A DNA stretch of 16,093 bases from Gammaproteobacteria bacterium (GTDB lineage Bacteria > Pseudomonadota > Gammaproteobacteria > Pseudomonadales > Azotimanducaceae_A). Positions 7,381 to 15,742 of this stretch are shown piece after piece (positions within the stretch are counted from its first letter, which is position 1; each line of letters starts with the position of its first letter). Under the pieces are notes generated by a model. That model was given only the letters and a program-made list of their open reading frames with translations. It was not told the origin of the DNA and did not search any database. Location of the stretch: contig JAPOON010000245.1 in assembly GCA_026713405.1 (NCBI GenBank), positions 1-16,093 of the forward strand. The letters are read 5' to 3'. Both the position numbers and the translations under genes were made by a program.

Positions 7381-8016
7381 ATGAAACTCTATGACACGAA
7401 CCTGGCCCCGAATCCTCGACGGGTACGCATATTCATGGCGGAAAAAGGCATTGCCTGCGAAACCGAGCAGGTGGACATCATCAAGGGCGAGAACCTGAGC
7501 GATGAGTACCTCGCGGTCAACCCGCGCGGGCTTGTTCCCACCCTGGTTCTCGACGACGGAACCGTGCTGGACGAGAGCGTTGCCATCTGCCGGTACCTTG
7601 AGGAAACCCAGCCGGAGCCGCCGCTCATGGGCTCGGGAGCGGTGGACAAGGCCCGCGTCGAGGCGCGGCAGAGGCACATGGAATTCGATGGGCTGCAAGG
7701 CGCTGCGGATGCGTTCCGCAACTCTTTCCCGCTCTTCTCGTCCCGCGGGCTTCCGGGCAGCGGCGGTGCTGTGGATGCCATTCCGGAGCTGGCCGAGCGT
7801 GGCAAGGGGAGGGTGGAGCGCTTCTATCGTCGCCTTGACGAAGACCTGGGCGCCTCGCCCTTCGTCGCCGGCGAAGCATTCTCGATCGCGGACATCACCG
7901 CTCTCTGTACAGTGGACTTTGCGGTCGCCGCGGCGCGGATTCCCATTCCGGACGACTGCGAGAACGTGAGGCGCTGGCACGCCCGGGTTTCCGCCCGGCC
8001 GAGCGCCCAGGCCTGA
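7381..8016 (+). CDS. Glutathione S-transferase family protein
   Basis: This 211-residue protein has the full two-domain GST fold. The N-terminal thioredoxin-like domain (1-77) starts MKLYDTNLAPNPRRVRIFMA. It contains LVPTL with the conserved cis-Pro at 53 and the glutathione gamma-glutamyl binding pair Glu65-Ser66 in DESVAICRYLE. The helical C-terminal domain (about 90-205) holds the N-capping box SIAD (168-171) in FVAGEAFSIADITA. The usual early catalytic Ser/Cys/Tyr is not obvious: the position after the first strand reads APNPRR. Whether it is a transferase, peroxidase or isomerase is therefore open. The ATG at 7381 is supported by GGAG 6 nt upstream; the longer frame from 7309 lacks a ribosome site. 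The gene is convergent with the DUF3300 gene, with only 19 bp between stop codons. It could detoxify products of the upstream uptake locus, or be unrelated. Confidence 0.93.
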   Translation: MKLYDTNLAPNPRRVRIFMAEKGIACETEQVDIIKGENLSDEYLAVNPRGLVPTLVLDDGTVLDESVAICRYLEETQPEPPLMGSGAVDKARVEARQRHMEFDGLQGAADAFRNSFPLFSSRGLPGSGGAVDAIPELAERGKGRVERFYRRLDEDLGASPFVAGEAFSIADITALCTVDFAVAAARIPIPDDCENVRRWHARVSARPSAQA

Positions 8017-8035
8017 GCGACCCTCCGGGCTGACC

Positions 8036-9853
8036 TTACTGCAGGTTTTTCGGCCGCCTTCGGTCCGGTTGCCGTGCCTGCCTCTGCTGAGTGGCACGGG
8101 CAGGCTTTACTGGCGGCGGCCGCTTCGCAACAGGCTCTACGTTGCGCGGTCTCGTCGGCTGCACGGGAGGTGGTACCGCTTTCGCGGCGTTGCGCCTGAT
8201 TGCAGCCGTGATCGCGCTTCGCGGCACGGCCGGCGGTGTCCCACGAGCGGACGGAGCCGCCCTGGCGCCCGCAGACGAGGCCTGTGGTCTCTGGCGTTGT
8301 TGCACCCTTGGCGGGGCACTCCTCGCGGGCGTCCTGACAGTGGCGGGACGGGACGTGCGCGGCGGGCTCTGCTGTGCGGCAGGACGGGTCGAGATGGCAG
8401 GGCGTTGCACGCTTGCGGGCCTGCGGATCGGGGGTGAGATCCGCGGCGGTTGACTGGATGCGGCGTTCTTGACGGGTCGTTGGCGAATTTGCCCCGTCGG
8501 CGGACTCGGCGTTTGCGGCCGCGCCGAGGAGGCGACTCTCCGGGTTCCCGACGTGCGGGCCGGAGTTCGGTCTGTCCTTCGCTGTGGAGATGCGCCGGGC
8601 TGCGTGGTTCTTTTGACCGGCACGTGACCGGAGCGCTTGCCGGGCATGGCGACGACGTTTCGCTCGATGCCGCGGCCGGACGGTGCGCGGGGTTGTGCCG
8701 GCTGATCGCGCCCCGACGGTGAGCGGGTGGCCCCGCCCGCGGGCTGGTTTCCGACGCTCCGTCGATCCGGCCGATGGCCTGGCCGCGAGCCTCGATACCG
8801 GTCGTCGTTACGCCACCGGTTGTCGTCGTGATGCCGCCGGTCGTGGCGCCGCGAACGGTCGTTGCGGGTGAACGTCAGCCAGACGTGCGGCCGCCGGTAG
8901 TAGAAGGGATCGTAATACGAATATCCGAAATACGGGTGGTCATGGAATCCGCGGTGGTGCCAATGCAGGCTGCGGCTGTGCCAGCCGATGCTGAATGCCG
9001 AAGTCACGCCCCAGAACGCACCGCTGGAAAAGTAGTGACCGCTCGGATACGGGTAGTAGTAAACCGGATAGGGGCGCGGGTGGTAGTAGTAGACGCGCCT
9101 GGGCTGGTAGGTGACCACCTCTGCCGGGTCGTAATAGGGAACGTAGATGAGTTCCCGCTCCACGGGCGTGATCTCGATTGCCCCGGCCTCGCTGACGGAT
9201 ACCACCTGCTTGTCGTCGCTCTCTAGATTGCCGGCCGCGGAAGCTTGGCTACGGAAATCGGCGACCGCGGCGATGACATCCTCCTGTTGCACGAGTACGG
9301 CATCGCCCAGTTGCCACGTCCAATCCAGTTCGCGGTCGAGCAGCGCCAGAACTTCCGGATAGTTCAACAGGGCGACGATGGAGGCGTCCCACGCTTCGTC
9401 GGGTTCAAGGTCGGGGTCGGCTTCGCGCGCTTCCAGAAAACGGGCGGCCAGAACCACCTGCAGGGGAAAAGTCGACGCTGGCAGCACGATGGCCAGCAGA
9501 TCGTCCGGATACAGTGCCACCGGCGCGACCAGCGTCTCCAGCTCGGCGTCGGTCAGCAACTCGACGGCTTCGACGGGCGCGGCTTCAGGCACCTCAGCCC
9601 ATGCGCTGCCGGCTGATACGGCGCCCGCTAGGCAGATAAGCAGAATTGCCGCTGACAGCAAGGCGCCGCGAGTTCCGGACGAAGCGCCGGACGTCACGAC
9701 AGGCAGGTCGGCCCAGGATGGGCGAACCGCCTGGCGCGCCGCCCCGGAACGCTGGCGAGCCAGTGCGGCGATTTCATTGCGGGGGTTCGGGCCGGTGCCG
9801 GTAATGTCGCTGGCCCGCAGGAGTGCTTTTGCGTTGTCGCCGTGGGCATTCAT
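8036..9853 (-). CDS. DUF3300 domain protein with long basic low-complexity tail
   Basis: This 605-residue protein of unknown function is probably exported. A hydrophobic segment (about 62-80, LLSAAILLICLAGAVSAGSA) ending in SAWA looks like a signal peptide or anchor, but follows an unusually long N-terminal stretch of about 60 polar residues. The DUF3300 domain covers about 98-245 (LVAPVALYPDDLLAIVL, then LLNYPEVLALLDRELDWTWQ, and ELIYVPYYDPAEVV). A Tyr/His/Pro-rich region (about 237-330) follows, with strings such as VYYYHPRPYPVYYYPYP. The last ~270 residues are a Pro/Arg/Ser/Ala/Gln-rich disordered tail with a very high positive charge. The ATG at 9853 has GGAGG 10 nt upstream, and no better internal ATG precedes the hydrophobic segment. 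The basic tail could bind nucleic acid, acidic polysaccharide or the cell envelope. The gene is divergent from the S41 lipoprotein gene. The function of the DUF is not known to me. Confidence 0.88.
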   Translation of the reverse strand: MNAHGDNAKALLRASDITGTGPNPRNEIAALARQRSGAARQAVRPSWADLPVVTSGASSGTRGALLSAAILLICLAGAVSAGSAWAEVPEAAPVEAVELLTDAELETLVAPVALYPDDLLAIVLPASTFPLQVVLAARFLEAREADPDLEPDEAWDASIVALLNYPEVLALLDRELDWTWQLGDAVLVQQEDVIAAVADFRSQASAAGNLESDDKQVVSVSEAGAIEITPVERELIYVPYYDPAEVVTYQPRRVYYYHPRPYPVYYYPYPSGHYFSSGAFWGVTSAFSIGWHSRSLHWHHRGFHDHPYFGYSYYDPFYYRRPHVWLTFTRNDRSRRHDRRHHDDNRWRNDDRYRGSRPGHRPDRRSVGNQPAGGATRSPSGRDQPAQPRAPSGRGIERNVVAMPGKRSGHVPVKRTTQPGASPQRRTDRTPARTSGTRRVASSARPQTPSPPTGQIRQRPVKNAASSQPPRISPPIRRPASVQRPAISTRPAAQQSPPRTSRPATVRTPARSAPPRVQQRQRPQASSAGARAAPSARGTPPAVPRSAITAAIRRNAAKAVPPPVQPTRPRNVEPVAKRPPPVKPARATQQRQARQPDRRRPKNLQ

Positions 9854-10064
9854 GTTCGGTAAACCTCCGCTTCCCGCACATCGCTTGGGTACACCCTAAT
9901 ACCCGGAACCTGAACAACCGCTTAACGGGCTGAGGGCCGGTGGGGACTCTTCACCCGACTCCTGCATCCTGGACCGGAACTATTCATGCCCAAACTACAC
10001 CAACGGGTTATCACTGTTCCAATCAGGCGTCTCGTAACGTCAGCGACCCTGCGTGGAGGGTAAA

Positions 10065-12224
10065 ATGGAGACTGCAGTTTCGATCGGAGATTCCATTGTG
10101 TGTTGGCCGCGTTGCGCGTTGGCTCGTGCTGGTTCCGTAGTCCTTCTGGTCATTCTGGTCTCAGCCTGCGGCGGCGGCGGCGATTCCGCCCCGAGCAATG
10201 CCAGTCCCGCGGTCGGCGCACTGGAAGACCGGACGCTGGCCGTTGGCGACGAGGTGCGCATCGAGGTTTCGGTAACGGACGCCAACCCGGGCGATACGCA
10301 CAGCGTCACGGCCACTTCCAGCGACCCGGCCGTGGCCGGCGTATCCGCAAGCGGCACCACGCTCACGCTGTCGGGGCAGGCGGCGGGCACCGCCACCATA
10401 ACCGTGACCGCGCGCGACAGCAGCGGCGCCGCCAACGCCGAATCCCGGGCCGTAACCTTCACGGTCACGGTCGAGGCGGCGAACGCGCGTCCTTCGGTTA
10501 CCCAGATTGCAGACCAGCGCCTGGAATCCGGCGAGGCCGTGGATATCGAAATCTTCGTGACCGATGACGACGAAGGCGACACGCACAGCATCGAAGCGAC
10601 CGCCAGCGCCGAAGGCATCCTGGAGATTTCCCTTGCCGGTGGATTACTCAGGCTGACGGCCCTGGCGAACGGCACCGTCGACGTCACTGTCACCGCCCGG
10701 GACGACAGCGGCGCCGCGAATGCGGAATCCGAACCGGTGACGTTTGCAGTCACCGTCGAGGGTGGCTGGGTCGAAGGCGTGTTCGAGCCGGCCGACAGGT
10801 TCAGGAACTACTGCGCCAATCCCCGGCAACGCGACCCGTTTACCGGTGAGACGTTTCCGGACCTTCCCGGGGAGACTGTGGACGAGAACAACTGGCTCAG
10901 ATCGTGGAGTAACGACACCTACCTCTGGTTTGACGAGATCGTGGACCGAAACCCGGTGCTGTACGACACGCCGGAATATTTCGAACTACTGAGAACCACG
11001 GCAAGAACGGCTTCCGGCAATCTGAAAGACCGCTTTCACTTCACCTACCCAACCGACGTGTGGGAAGCGCTGTCCAGCACCGGTGCTTCCGTCGGATAGG
11101 GGGTCGAGATCGTTCTGTTGAGCCGCCGCCCGCCCCGGGAGGCGGTCGTCGCATACACCGAGCCGGGCGCGTCCGCCGACCTGGCGGGGCTGGCCCGGGG
11201 AACTCGCATTCTCAGCATTGACGGCGTCGACATGGCGGAAGGGTCGGACGTCGATACCTTGAACGCCGGGCTGTTTCCGTCCTTGGAAGGCGAGATGCAC
11301 GAGTTCGTGGTGCGGGGGCTGGACGATGCCGAACCGCGTACGGTCACGCTGACAGCCGAGGTTGTGATTGCCGATCCCGTACAGCACGTCAGCGTGCTCG
11401 AAACCGATAGCGGGCCTGTGGGTTACCTGCTGTTCAACGATTTCATCGCCACCGCGGAACGGGAACTCATCGATGCCTTCGAAGACCTGTCCGGCCGGGG
11501 CATCACGGATCTCGTGCTGGATCTCCGTTACAACAGGGGCGGTTACCTCGATATCGCAAGCCAGCTCGGCTTCATGATCGCCGGCCCTTCCGCCGCGCAG
11601 GGCCGGGTATTCGAAGAATTGCAGTTCAACGACAAGCACCAGGCGTTCGACCCCGTGACAGGCCGGCGCCTGCGCCCCCTGCTGTTCCACACCACATCGG
11701 TGGGGTTCACCGTTTCGAGCGGGCGCGACCTACCCAGCGTGAACCTGCCGCGGGTGTTCGTGCTGACCGGGCCGAACACCTGCTCCGCCAGCGAATCCGT
11801 CATCAACGGCTTGCGCGGCATAGACGTCGAAGTCGTCCAGGTCGGGTCCACCACCTGCGGCAAGCCCTATGGGTTCTACCCGACCCCCAACTGTGGAACC
11901 ACCTATTTCACGGTGCAGTTCCGCGGCATCAACGCGAAGGGTTTCGGCGACTTTGCCGACGGCTTCTCGCCGGCCAACGTCGCCGGCGTGGAGGGAACCG
12001 AGGTGCCCGGCTGCTCGGTGGCGGACGACTTCGACCATGGTTTCGCCGACCCCGGTGAAGCCCGCCTGCAGGCCGCATTGCGCTATCGCACGGACGGCAT
12101 CTGCCCGGCGCCCACCGGCGTCGGCGGCAAGCCGCGCGTTGCCGAAATCGAAAGAAAGTCCCTGGCAATCGGAACCCTGCCCGACCGCAATCCCGGACTG
12201 AAGGTGTTGAAGCCGGACCTGTGA
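10065..12224 (+). pseudogene. S41 peptidase lipoprotein with Ig-like repeats, interrupted by in-frame TAG
   Basis: One continuous frame of 719 codons is broken only by an amber codon at 11097-11099 (codon 345). The ATG at 10065 has GGAGGG 4-5 nt upstream. The N-terminus has a lipoprotein signal with lipobox LVSAC (Cys35) and a Gly-rich spacer, so it would be tethered to a membrane outside the cytoplasm. Two 93-residue Ig/cadherin-like repeats (45-137, 140-232) follow, then the S41 N-terminal region (ENNWLRSWSNDTYLWFDEI). After the stop come a PDZ domain (EPGASADLAGLARGTRILSI, ending DGV) and the tail-protease core: DLVLDLRYNRGG, TCSASES (Ser574) and CGKPYG (Lys600), giving the Ser/Lys pair about 26 residues apart as in C-terminal processing peptidases. 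The stop falls in SVG-stop-GVEI, where a Tyr codon (TAT/TAC) would fit a loop before the PDZ domain, so one base change explains it. It may be a new pseudogene, a sequencing error or a read-through site. Reinitiation at TTG 11118 lacks a well-placed ribosome site and would yield an unexported half. Confidence 0.85.
10197..10760 (+). repeat. Two tandem 93-residue Ig/cadherin-like repeat units
   Basis: The units span 10197-10475 and 10482-10760 and have equal length. Both begin Asn-Ala-x-Pro, share (D/E)xGDTHS in the middle and end with near-identical segments (VTARDSSGAANAES and VTARDDSGAANAES, followed by a VTF-VTVE strand). They are beta-sandwich modules common in surface proteins of environmental bacteria and probably act as a stalk or binding part ahead of the protease. 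Confidence 0.8.
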
Positions 12225-12226
12225 CG

Positions 12227-12280
12227 GTCGCCACCGGTCGGGAGCAGCAGGTGGCGACGCCCCGAAACTGGTTTCGGGGC
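12227..12280 (+). terminator. Two back-to-back 9-bp hairpins after the S41 gene
   Basis: GTCGCCACC (12227-12235) pairs perfectly with GGTGGCGAC (12250-12258) across a 14-nt loop. It is followed without a gap by GCCCCGAAA (12259-12267) pairing with TTTCGGGGC (12272-12280) around a CTGG tetraloop. They begin 2 bp after the S41 stop codon. The position suggests transcript termination or 3'-end protection, but neither hairpin is followed by a T-run, so classical intrinsic termination is uncertain. Confidence 0.55.
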
Positions 12281-12292
12281 CGGTGTGTCGAA

Positions 12293-12321
12293 TTCACAGA
12301 GCTGTCGAACAAAAATATCCG
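12293..12321 (+). promoter_or_regulatory. Candidate promoter of leuC-leuD-leuB-asd
   Basis: TTCACA (5 of 6 to the -35 consensus, 12293-12298), a 17-bp spacer and TATCCG (12316-12321, weak -10) could start transcription near 12328. That would leave a leader of about 210 nt before leuC. The -10 box is poor, so this is tentative. Confidence 0.3.
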
Positions 12322-12540
12322 GCTTGGCGTGCCGCACTCCTGTACTGCAGACCCACTCGTTGAGCGGGAGGCCTTTGTCCGAAAGATTCTCAAGCCTTGG
12401 TTCCATGGACCTCCGCGGTCTTCGTAAAGGCCGCCTGCGGAGAGGTCATCCGATGTGCAGGTGGTCTCCCGGGTTTTTTTCTGCAAGCGGCGGCTCTACA
12501 CTGCGCACCCTGTTTTCCCGGGCATGCGCAGGGGCAGACC

Positions 12541-13950
12541 GTGCCGACTCTGTACGACAAGATCTGGGCCGATCACTACGCCGGTACCCGTGCGGACGGG
12601 GAGGGTCTGCTCTACATCGACCGTCACCTGGTGCACGAGGTCACCTCGCCCCAGGCTTTTGAAGGCCTGCGCCTTGCCGGCCGCAAACTGTGGCGCACAC
12701 AGGCAAATCTGGCCACCCCCGACCACAACGTACCTACGGAACGCCGCGCAGCCGGCATAGAGGGAATCACCGACCCCGTGGCGCGGGAACAGGTTGTCAC
12801 GCTCGACGACAACTGCAGGCGGCACGGCGTCACCCAGTTCGACATCCACGACATCCGCCAGGGCATCGTGCACGTCATCGGGCCGGAGCAGGGCGCGACC
12901 CTGCCGGGCATGACCATCGTTTGCGGAGACTCCCATACCTCCACGCACGGCGCGTTTGCAGCCCTGGCCCAGGGCATCGGCACCTCCGAGGTCGAGCATG
13001 TCATGGCCACCCAGTGCCTCGCCCAGACCAAGGCGAGGAACATGGCGGTCCGCGTGGCGGGAACCCTCCCGGAAGGCGTTTATTCCAAGGATCTGGCGCT
13101 CGCGCTGATCGGACGCATCGGCACCGGCGGCGCGACCGGGCATACCATCGAGTTCATGGGGCCTGCCGTCGAGGCGCTGTCGATGGATGGGCGGATGACG
13201 CTGTGCAACATGGCGATCGAGGCCGGCGCGAGGGCCGGCATGGTGGCCGTGGACGACAAGACCCTGGAATACGTCCATGGACGGCCGATGGCGCCCACCG
13301 GCGCTCAATGGGATGCGGCGGAAAGCTACTGGCGCACCCTGGTGAGCGATGCCGACGCAGCCTGGGACAGCGAGGTATTTCTCGATGCGGCCGACGTGGC
13401 GCCCCAGGTCACCTGGGGGACATCTCCGGAAATGGTCGTAGCCGTGGACGGCACGGTCCCGGATCCTGCGGGCGCTTCGAGCGAACTGGACGCCGATGGT
13501 ATCGAACGGGCGCTGGCGTACATGGGGCTTGACGCGAACCAGCCTGTACGGGATATCGAACTCGACCGGGTATTCATCGGTTCCTGCACCAATTCCCGTC
13601 TCGAGGATCTGCGCATCGCGGCCCGGGTCCTCGCCGGCAGGCAGGTAGCGAAAAGCATCAAGCAGGCCCTGGTGGTTCCCGGTTCCGGCCTCGTCAAGCA
13701 GGCCGCGGAGCGGGAAGGGCTTGACCGGGTGTTCACGGATGCCGGCTTCGAATGGAGGGATGCGGGCTGCTCCATGTGCCTGGGGATGAACCCGGACCGC
13801 CTGCTGCCCGGCGAACATTGCGCCTCGACATCGAACCGAAATTTCGAGGGACGGCAGGGACACCGTGGCCGCACTCATCTGGTCAGTCCTGCGATGGCGG
13901 CGGCGGCGGCTGTGGCGGGGCACTTTATGGATGTACGGGAGCTGTTGTGA
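12541..13950 (+). CDS. leuC: 3-isopropylmalate dehydratase large subunit
   Basis: LeuC and LeuD together isomerise 2-isopropylmalate to 3-isopropylmalate in leucine biosynthesis, using a 4Fe-4S cluster in the cytoplasm. The 469-residue product begins [11 protein letters not shown] after the start residue and shows aconitase-family signatures: [40 protein letters not shown], and FIGSCTNSR with Cys349 plus GCSMCLGMN with Cys410 and Cys413 as the three cluster ligands. Length and cysteine spacing match E. coli LeuC (466 residues). The GTG at 12541 is chosen because AGGGG lies 6 nt upstream and homology begins there; the frame is open further upstream but without homology. It overlaps leuD by 4 bp. 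All key residues are intact. Confidence 0.97.
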   Translation: MPTLYDKIWADHYAGTRADGEGLLYIDRHLVHEVTSPQAFEGLRLAGRKLWRTQANLATPDHNVPTERRAAGIEGITDPVAREQVVTLDDNCRRHGVTQFDIHDIRQGIVHVIGPEQGATLPGMTIVCGDSHTSTHGAFAALAQGIGTSEVEHVMATQCLAQTKARNMAVRVAGTLPEGVYSKDLALALIGRIGTGGATGHTIEFMGPAVEALSMDGRMTLCNMAIEAGARAGMVAVDDKTLEYVHGRPMAPTGAQWDAAESYWRTLVSDADAAWDSEVFLDAADVAPQVTWGTSPEMVVAVDGTVPDPAGASSELDADGIERALAYMGLDANQPVRDIELDRVFIGSCTNSRLEDLRIAARVLAGRQVAKSIKQALVVPGSGLVKQAAEREGLDRVFTDAGFEWRDAGCSMCLGMNPDRLLPGEHCASTSNRNFEGRQGHRGRTHLVSPAMAAAAAVAGHFMDVRELL

Positions 13951-14585
13951 AAGCGTTTCGAGTCGAGTCGGGGCGGGTGGCACCGCTGGACCGCGCCAAT
14001 GTCGACACCGATCAGATCATCCCGAAGCAGTTCCTGAAATCCATCAGGCGCACCGGGTTCGGCGACCACCTGTTCGATGCCTGGCGTTTCCAGGACGAAG
14101 GGGATGTGGGGGTTCGCCTGGCAGACAGGCGGCCGAATCCCGATTTCTTTCTGAACCTGCCCCGGTATTCCGGCGCGGCGATTCTGCTGGCCCGCGACAA
14201 CTTCGGTTGCGGTTCCAGCCGCGAGCATGCGGTCTGGGCGTTGCTGGAGTACGGAATTCGCGCGGTAATCGCTCCGGGCTTCGCCGACATATTCTTCAAT
14301 AACTGCTTTAAAAATGGTTTGTTACCCGTTGTTCTGGAAGAAAACGAAGTCGATCGCCTGTTCGACCTCGTGGAAAGCAACGAAGGCTTTGAACTGACGG
14401 TCGACCTATCACGTCAGTGTATCGGGTTCCCTGGCGGCGAGACCCTGGCATTCGAGATCGACCCCATGCGCAAGCAGAAGATGCTCGAAGGGCTCGATGA
14501 CATCGGCTTGACGCTCGCCCACTCTGCGGAGATTCGCGATTTCGAGCGCGCCTACTACGGGCGCCGTTCCTGGCTCGACCAATGA
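13947..14585 (+). CDS. leuD: 3-isopropylmalate dehydratase small subunit
   Basis: LeuD is the swivel-domain partner of LeuC. The 212-residue product shows [19 protein letters not shown] near the N-terminus, then [16 protein letters not shown] and [16 protein letters not shown], the segments that shape the substrate-specificity loop and bind substrate. The length fits the family (E. coli 201). The start is GTG at 13947, with GGGAG 5 nt upstream, and it overlaps the leuC stop codon as GTGA, a typical arrangement for coupled translation of a 1:1 heterodimer. A 41-bp gap separates it from leuB. Confidence 0.97.
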   Translation: MKAFRVESGRVAPLDRANVDTDQIIPKQFLKSIRRTGFGDHLFDAWRFQDEGDVGVRLADRRPNPDFFLNLPRYSGAAILLARDNFGCGSSREHAVWALLEYGIRAVIAPGFADIFFNNCFKNGLLPVVLEENEVDRLFDLVESNEGFELTVDLSRQCIGFPGGETLAFEIDPMRKQKMLEGLDDIGLTLAHSAEIRDFERAYYGRRSWLDQ

Positions 14586-14626
14586 GTGTCGAACCGAAGG
14601 CATCCTGTCCATAACTGAACGGTCCC

Positions 14627-15742
14627 ATGGCAAAGGCGAAACACATCCTGATCCTCGACGGCGACGGCATCGGTCCCGAAGTCGCCCCGGTGGCCGTGGA
14701 CGCGCTTGGTCTCGCGCTGGAAAGCGTGGGCATCGGGATGCGCCTCGATCACGGGTTGATCGGCGGCCGTGCCATCGACGAGGCCGGCAGCCCGCTTCCC
14801 GAGGAGACCCTGGCCCAAGCGCATGCCGCGGACGCCATTCTGCTGGGCGCCGTGGGCGGCCCGCGCTGGGAACACCTGCCCATGAGCCAGCGCCCTGAGA
14901 AAGGCCTGCTGGGGCTGCGTTACGGCCTTGAACTGTTCGCCAACCTGCGCCCGGCGCTCTTGTTCGAGCCGCTGGCTCATGCTTCCTCGCTGAAAACCGA
15001 GCGAGTGTCCGGCCTCGACATCCTGATCGTCAGGGAACTCACCGGCGGCATCTACTTCGGCGAGCCCCGCGGCGTCAGCGTGGACGAGAACGAGCGGGTA
15101 GGGGTCAACACCTACGTCTACCGGGAACACGAGATCGAGCGCATCGCGCGGGTCGCGTTCGAGCTTGCAGGCAGACGAAACGGAAGGCTCTGTTCAGTGG
15201 ACAAGGCCAACGTGCTGGAAGTCACGCAACTCTGGCGCGACGTGGTCAACGAGGTGGCGCCCGATTACCCGGACGTGCAGCTCTCGCACATGTACGTCGA
15301 CAACGCGGGCATGCAACTGGTGCGAGACCCGAAACAGTTCGACGTGGTCGTCACCGGCAACATGTTCGGAGACATTCTTTCCGACGTGGCGGCCATGCTG
15401 ACCGGGTCCCTGGGAATGCTGCCGTCGGCTTCGCTGGCCGCTTCCGGCAAGGGCCTCTACGAGCCCGTGCACGGCTCGGCGCCCGATATCGCCGGCCAGG
15501 ACATCGCCAATCCGCTGGCCATGGTACTGTCGGCGGCGATGCTGTGCCGCTACAGCCTCGATGCTCCCGCCGCAGGGGCAGCGATCGAGGCCGCCGTGGG
15601 CCGCGTGCTCGACAGGGGGCTCAGGACCGCCGATATAGCCGGCGCGGAAGCTGGGGTGAACGGCATCGAACAGGTGGGCACCCGTGCCATGGGTGAGGCT
15701 CTGCTCACGGAACTGACCGACGTGCTGGAGGAGGCAAAGTGA
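14627..15742 (+). CDS. leuB: 3-isopropylmalate dehydrogenase
   Basis: LeuB carries out the NAD-dependent oxidative decarboxylation of 3-isopropylmalate to 2-oxoisocaproate, the third step of leucine synthesis. The 371-residue protein has GDGIGPEV at its N-terminus, the substrate arginines around LFANLRPA and RELTGG, and catalytic Tyr143 (GGIYFG) and Lys193 (VDKANVL). Metal-binding aspartates are present in YVDNAGMQ (Asp225) and [13 protein letters not shown] (Asp249, Asp253), and the cofactor segment is [13 protein letters not shown]. The ATG at 14627 fits the family start although the ribosome site is weak, so it may be helped by translation of leuD. The stop codon overlaps the asd start as GTGA. 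Confidence 0.97.
   Translation: MAKAKHILILDGDGIGPEVAPVAVDALGLALESVGIGMRLDHGLIGGRAIDEAGSPLPEETLAQAHAADAILLGAVGGPRWEHLPMSQRPEKGLLGLRYGLELFANLRPALLFEPLAHASSLKTERVSGLDILIVRELTGGIYFGEPRGVSVDENERVGVNTYVYREHEIERIARVAFELAGRRNGRLCSVDKANVLEVTQLWRDVVNEVAPDYPDVQLSHMYVDNAGMQLVRDPKQFDVVVTGNMFGDILSDVAAMLTGSLGMLPSASLAASGKGLYEPVHGSAPDIAGQDIANPLAMVLSAAMLCRYSLDAPAAGAAIEAAVGRVLDRGLRTADIAGAEAGVNGIEQVGTRAMGEALLTELTDVLEEAK

Larger units (their letters stand above)
12225..12540. other. 316-bp non-coding leader region upstream of leuC
   Basis: No gene is supported here. In order it holds two adjacent perfect hairpins (12227-12280), a promoter-like pair (12293-12321), a stretch able to form alternative stems (12365-12471) and a T7 run (12474-12480), ending with the leuC ribosome site AGGGG (12530-12534). 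The leuC frame stays open upstream of its start, but nothing there resembles the LeuC N-terminus. Confidence 0.55.

Noticed and set aside
8091..8453. Plus-strand open frame opposite the DUF3300 tail
   Set aside because: It is the complement of a repetitive Pro/Arg-coding tract; such low-complexity DNA keeps several frames open. No ribosome site or domain.
11118..12224. Downstream half of the S41 gene as an independent gene starting at TTG 11118
   Set aside because: It is in the same frame as the upstream half, has no well-spaced ribosome site, starts in the middle of the PDZ approach and would lack the export signal.
12458..12480. T-box-like string (AGGTGGT before a T-run) upstream of leuC
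   Set aside because: Only a few bases match the T-box consensus, the terminator geometry is wrong because the T-run follows at once, and T-boxes are very rare in Proteobacteria.
12397..12540. N-terminal extension of leuC in the same open frame
   Set aside because: No homology to LeuC, and the GTG at 12541 has a well-placed AGGGG and the family's PTLYDKIW start.
12496..13983. 495-residue open frame on the minus strand opposite leuC
   Set aside because: It is a shadow frame produced by high GC and codon bias; its translation is low-complexity, matches no family I know, and lies entirely over the well-supported leuC.
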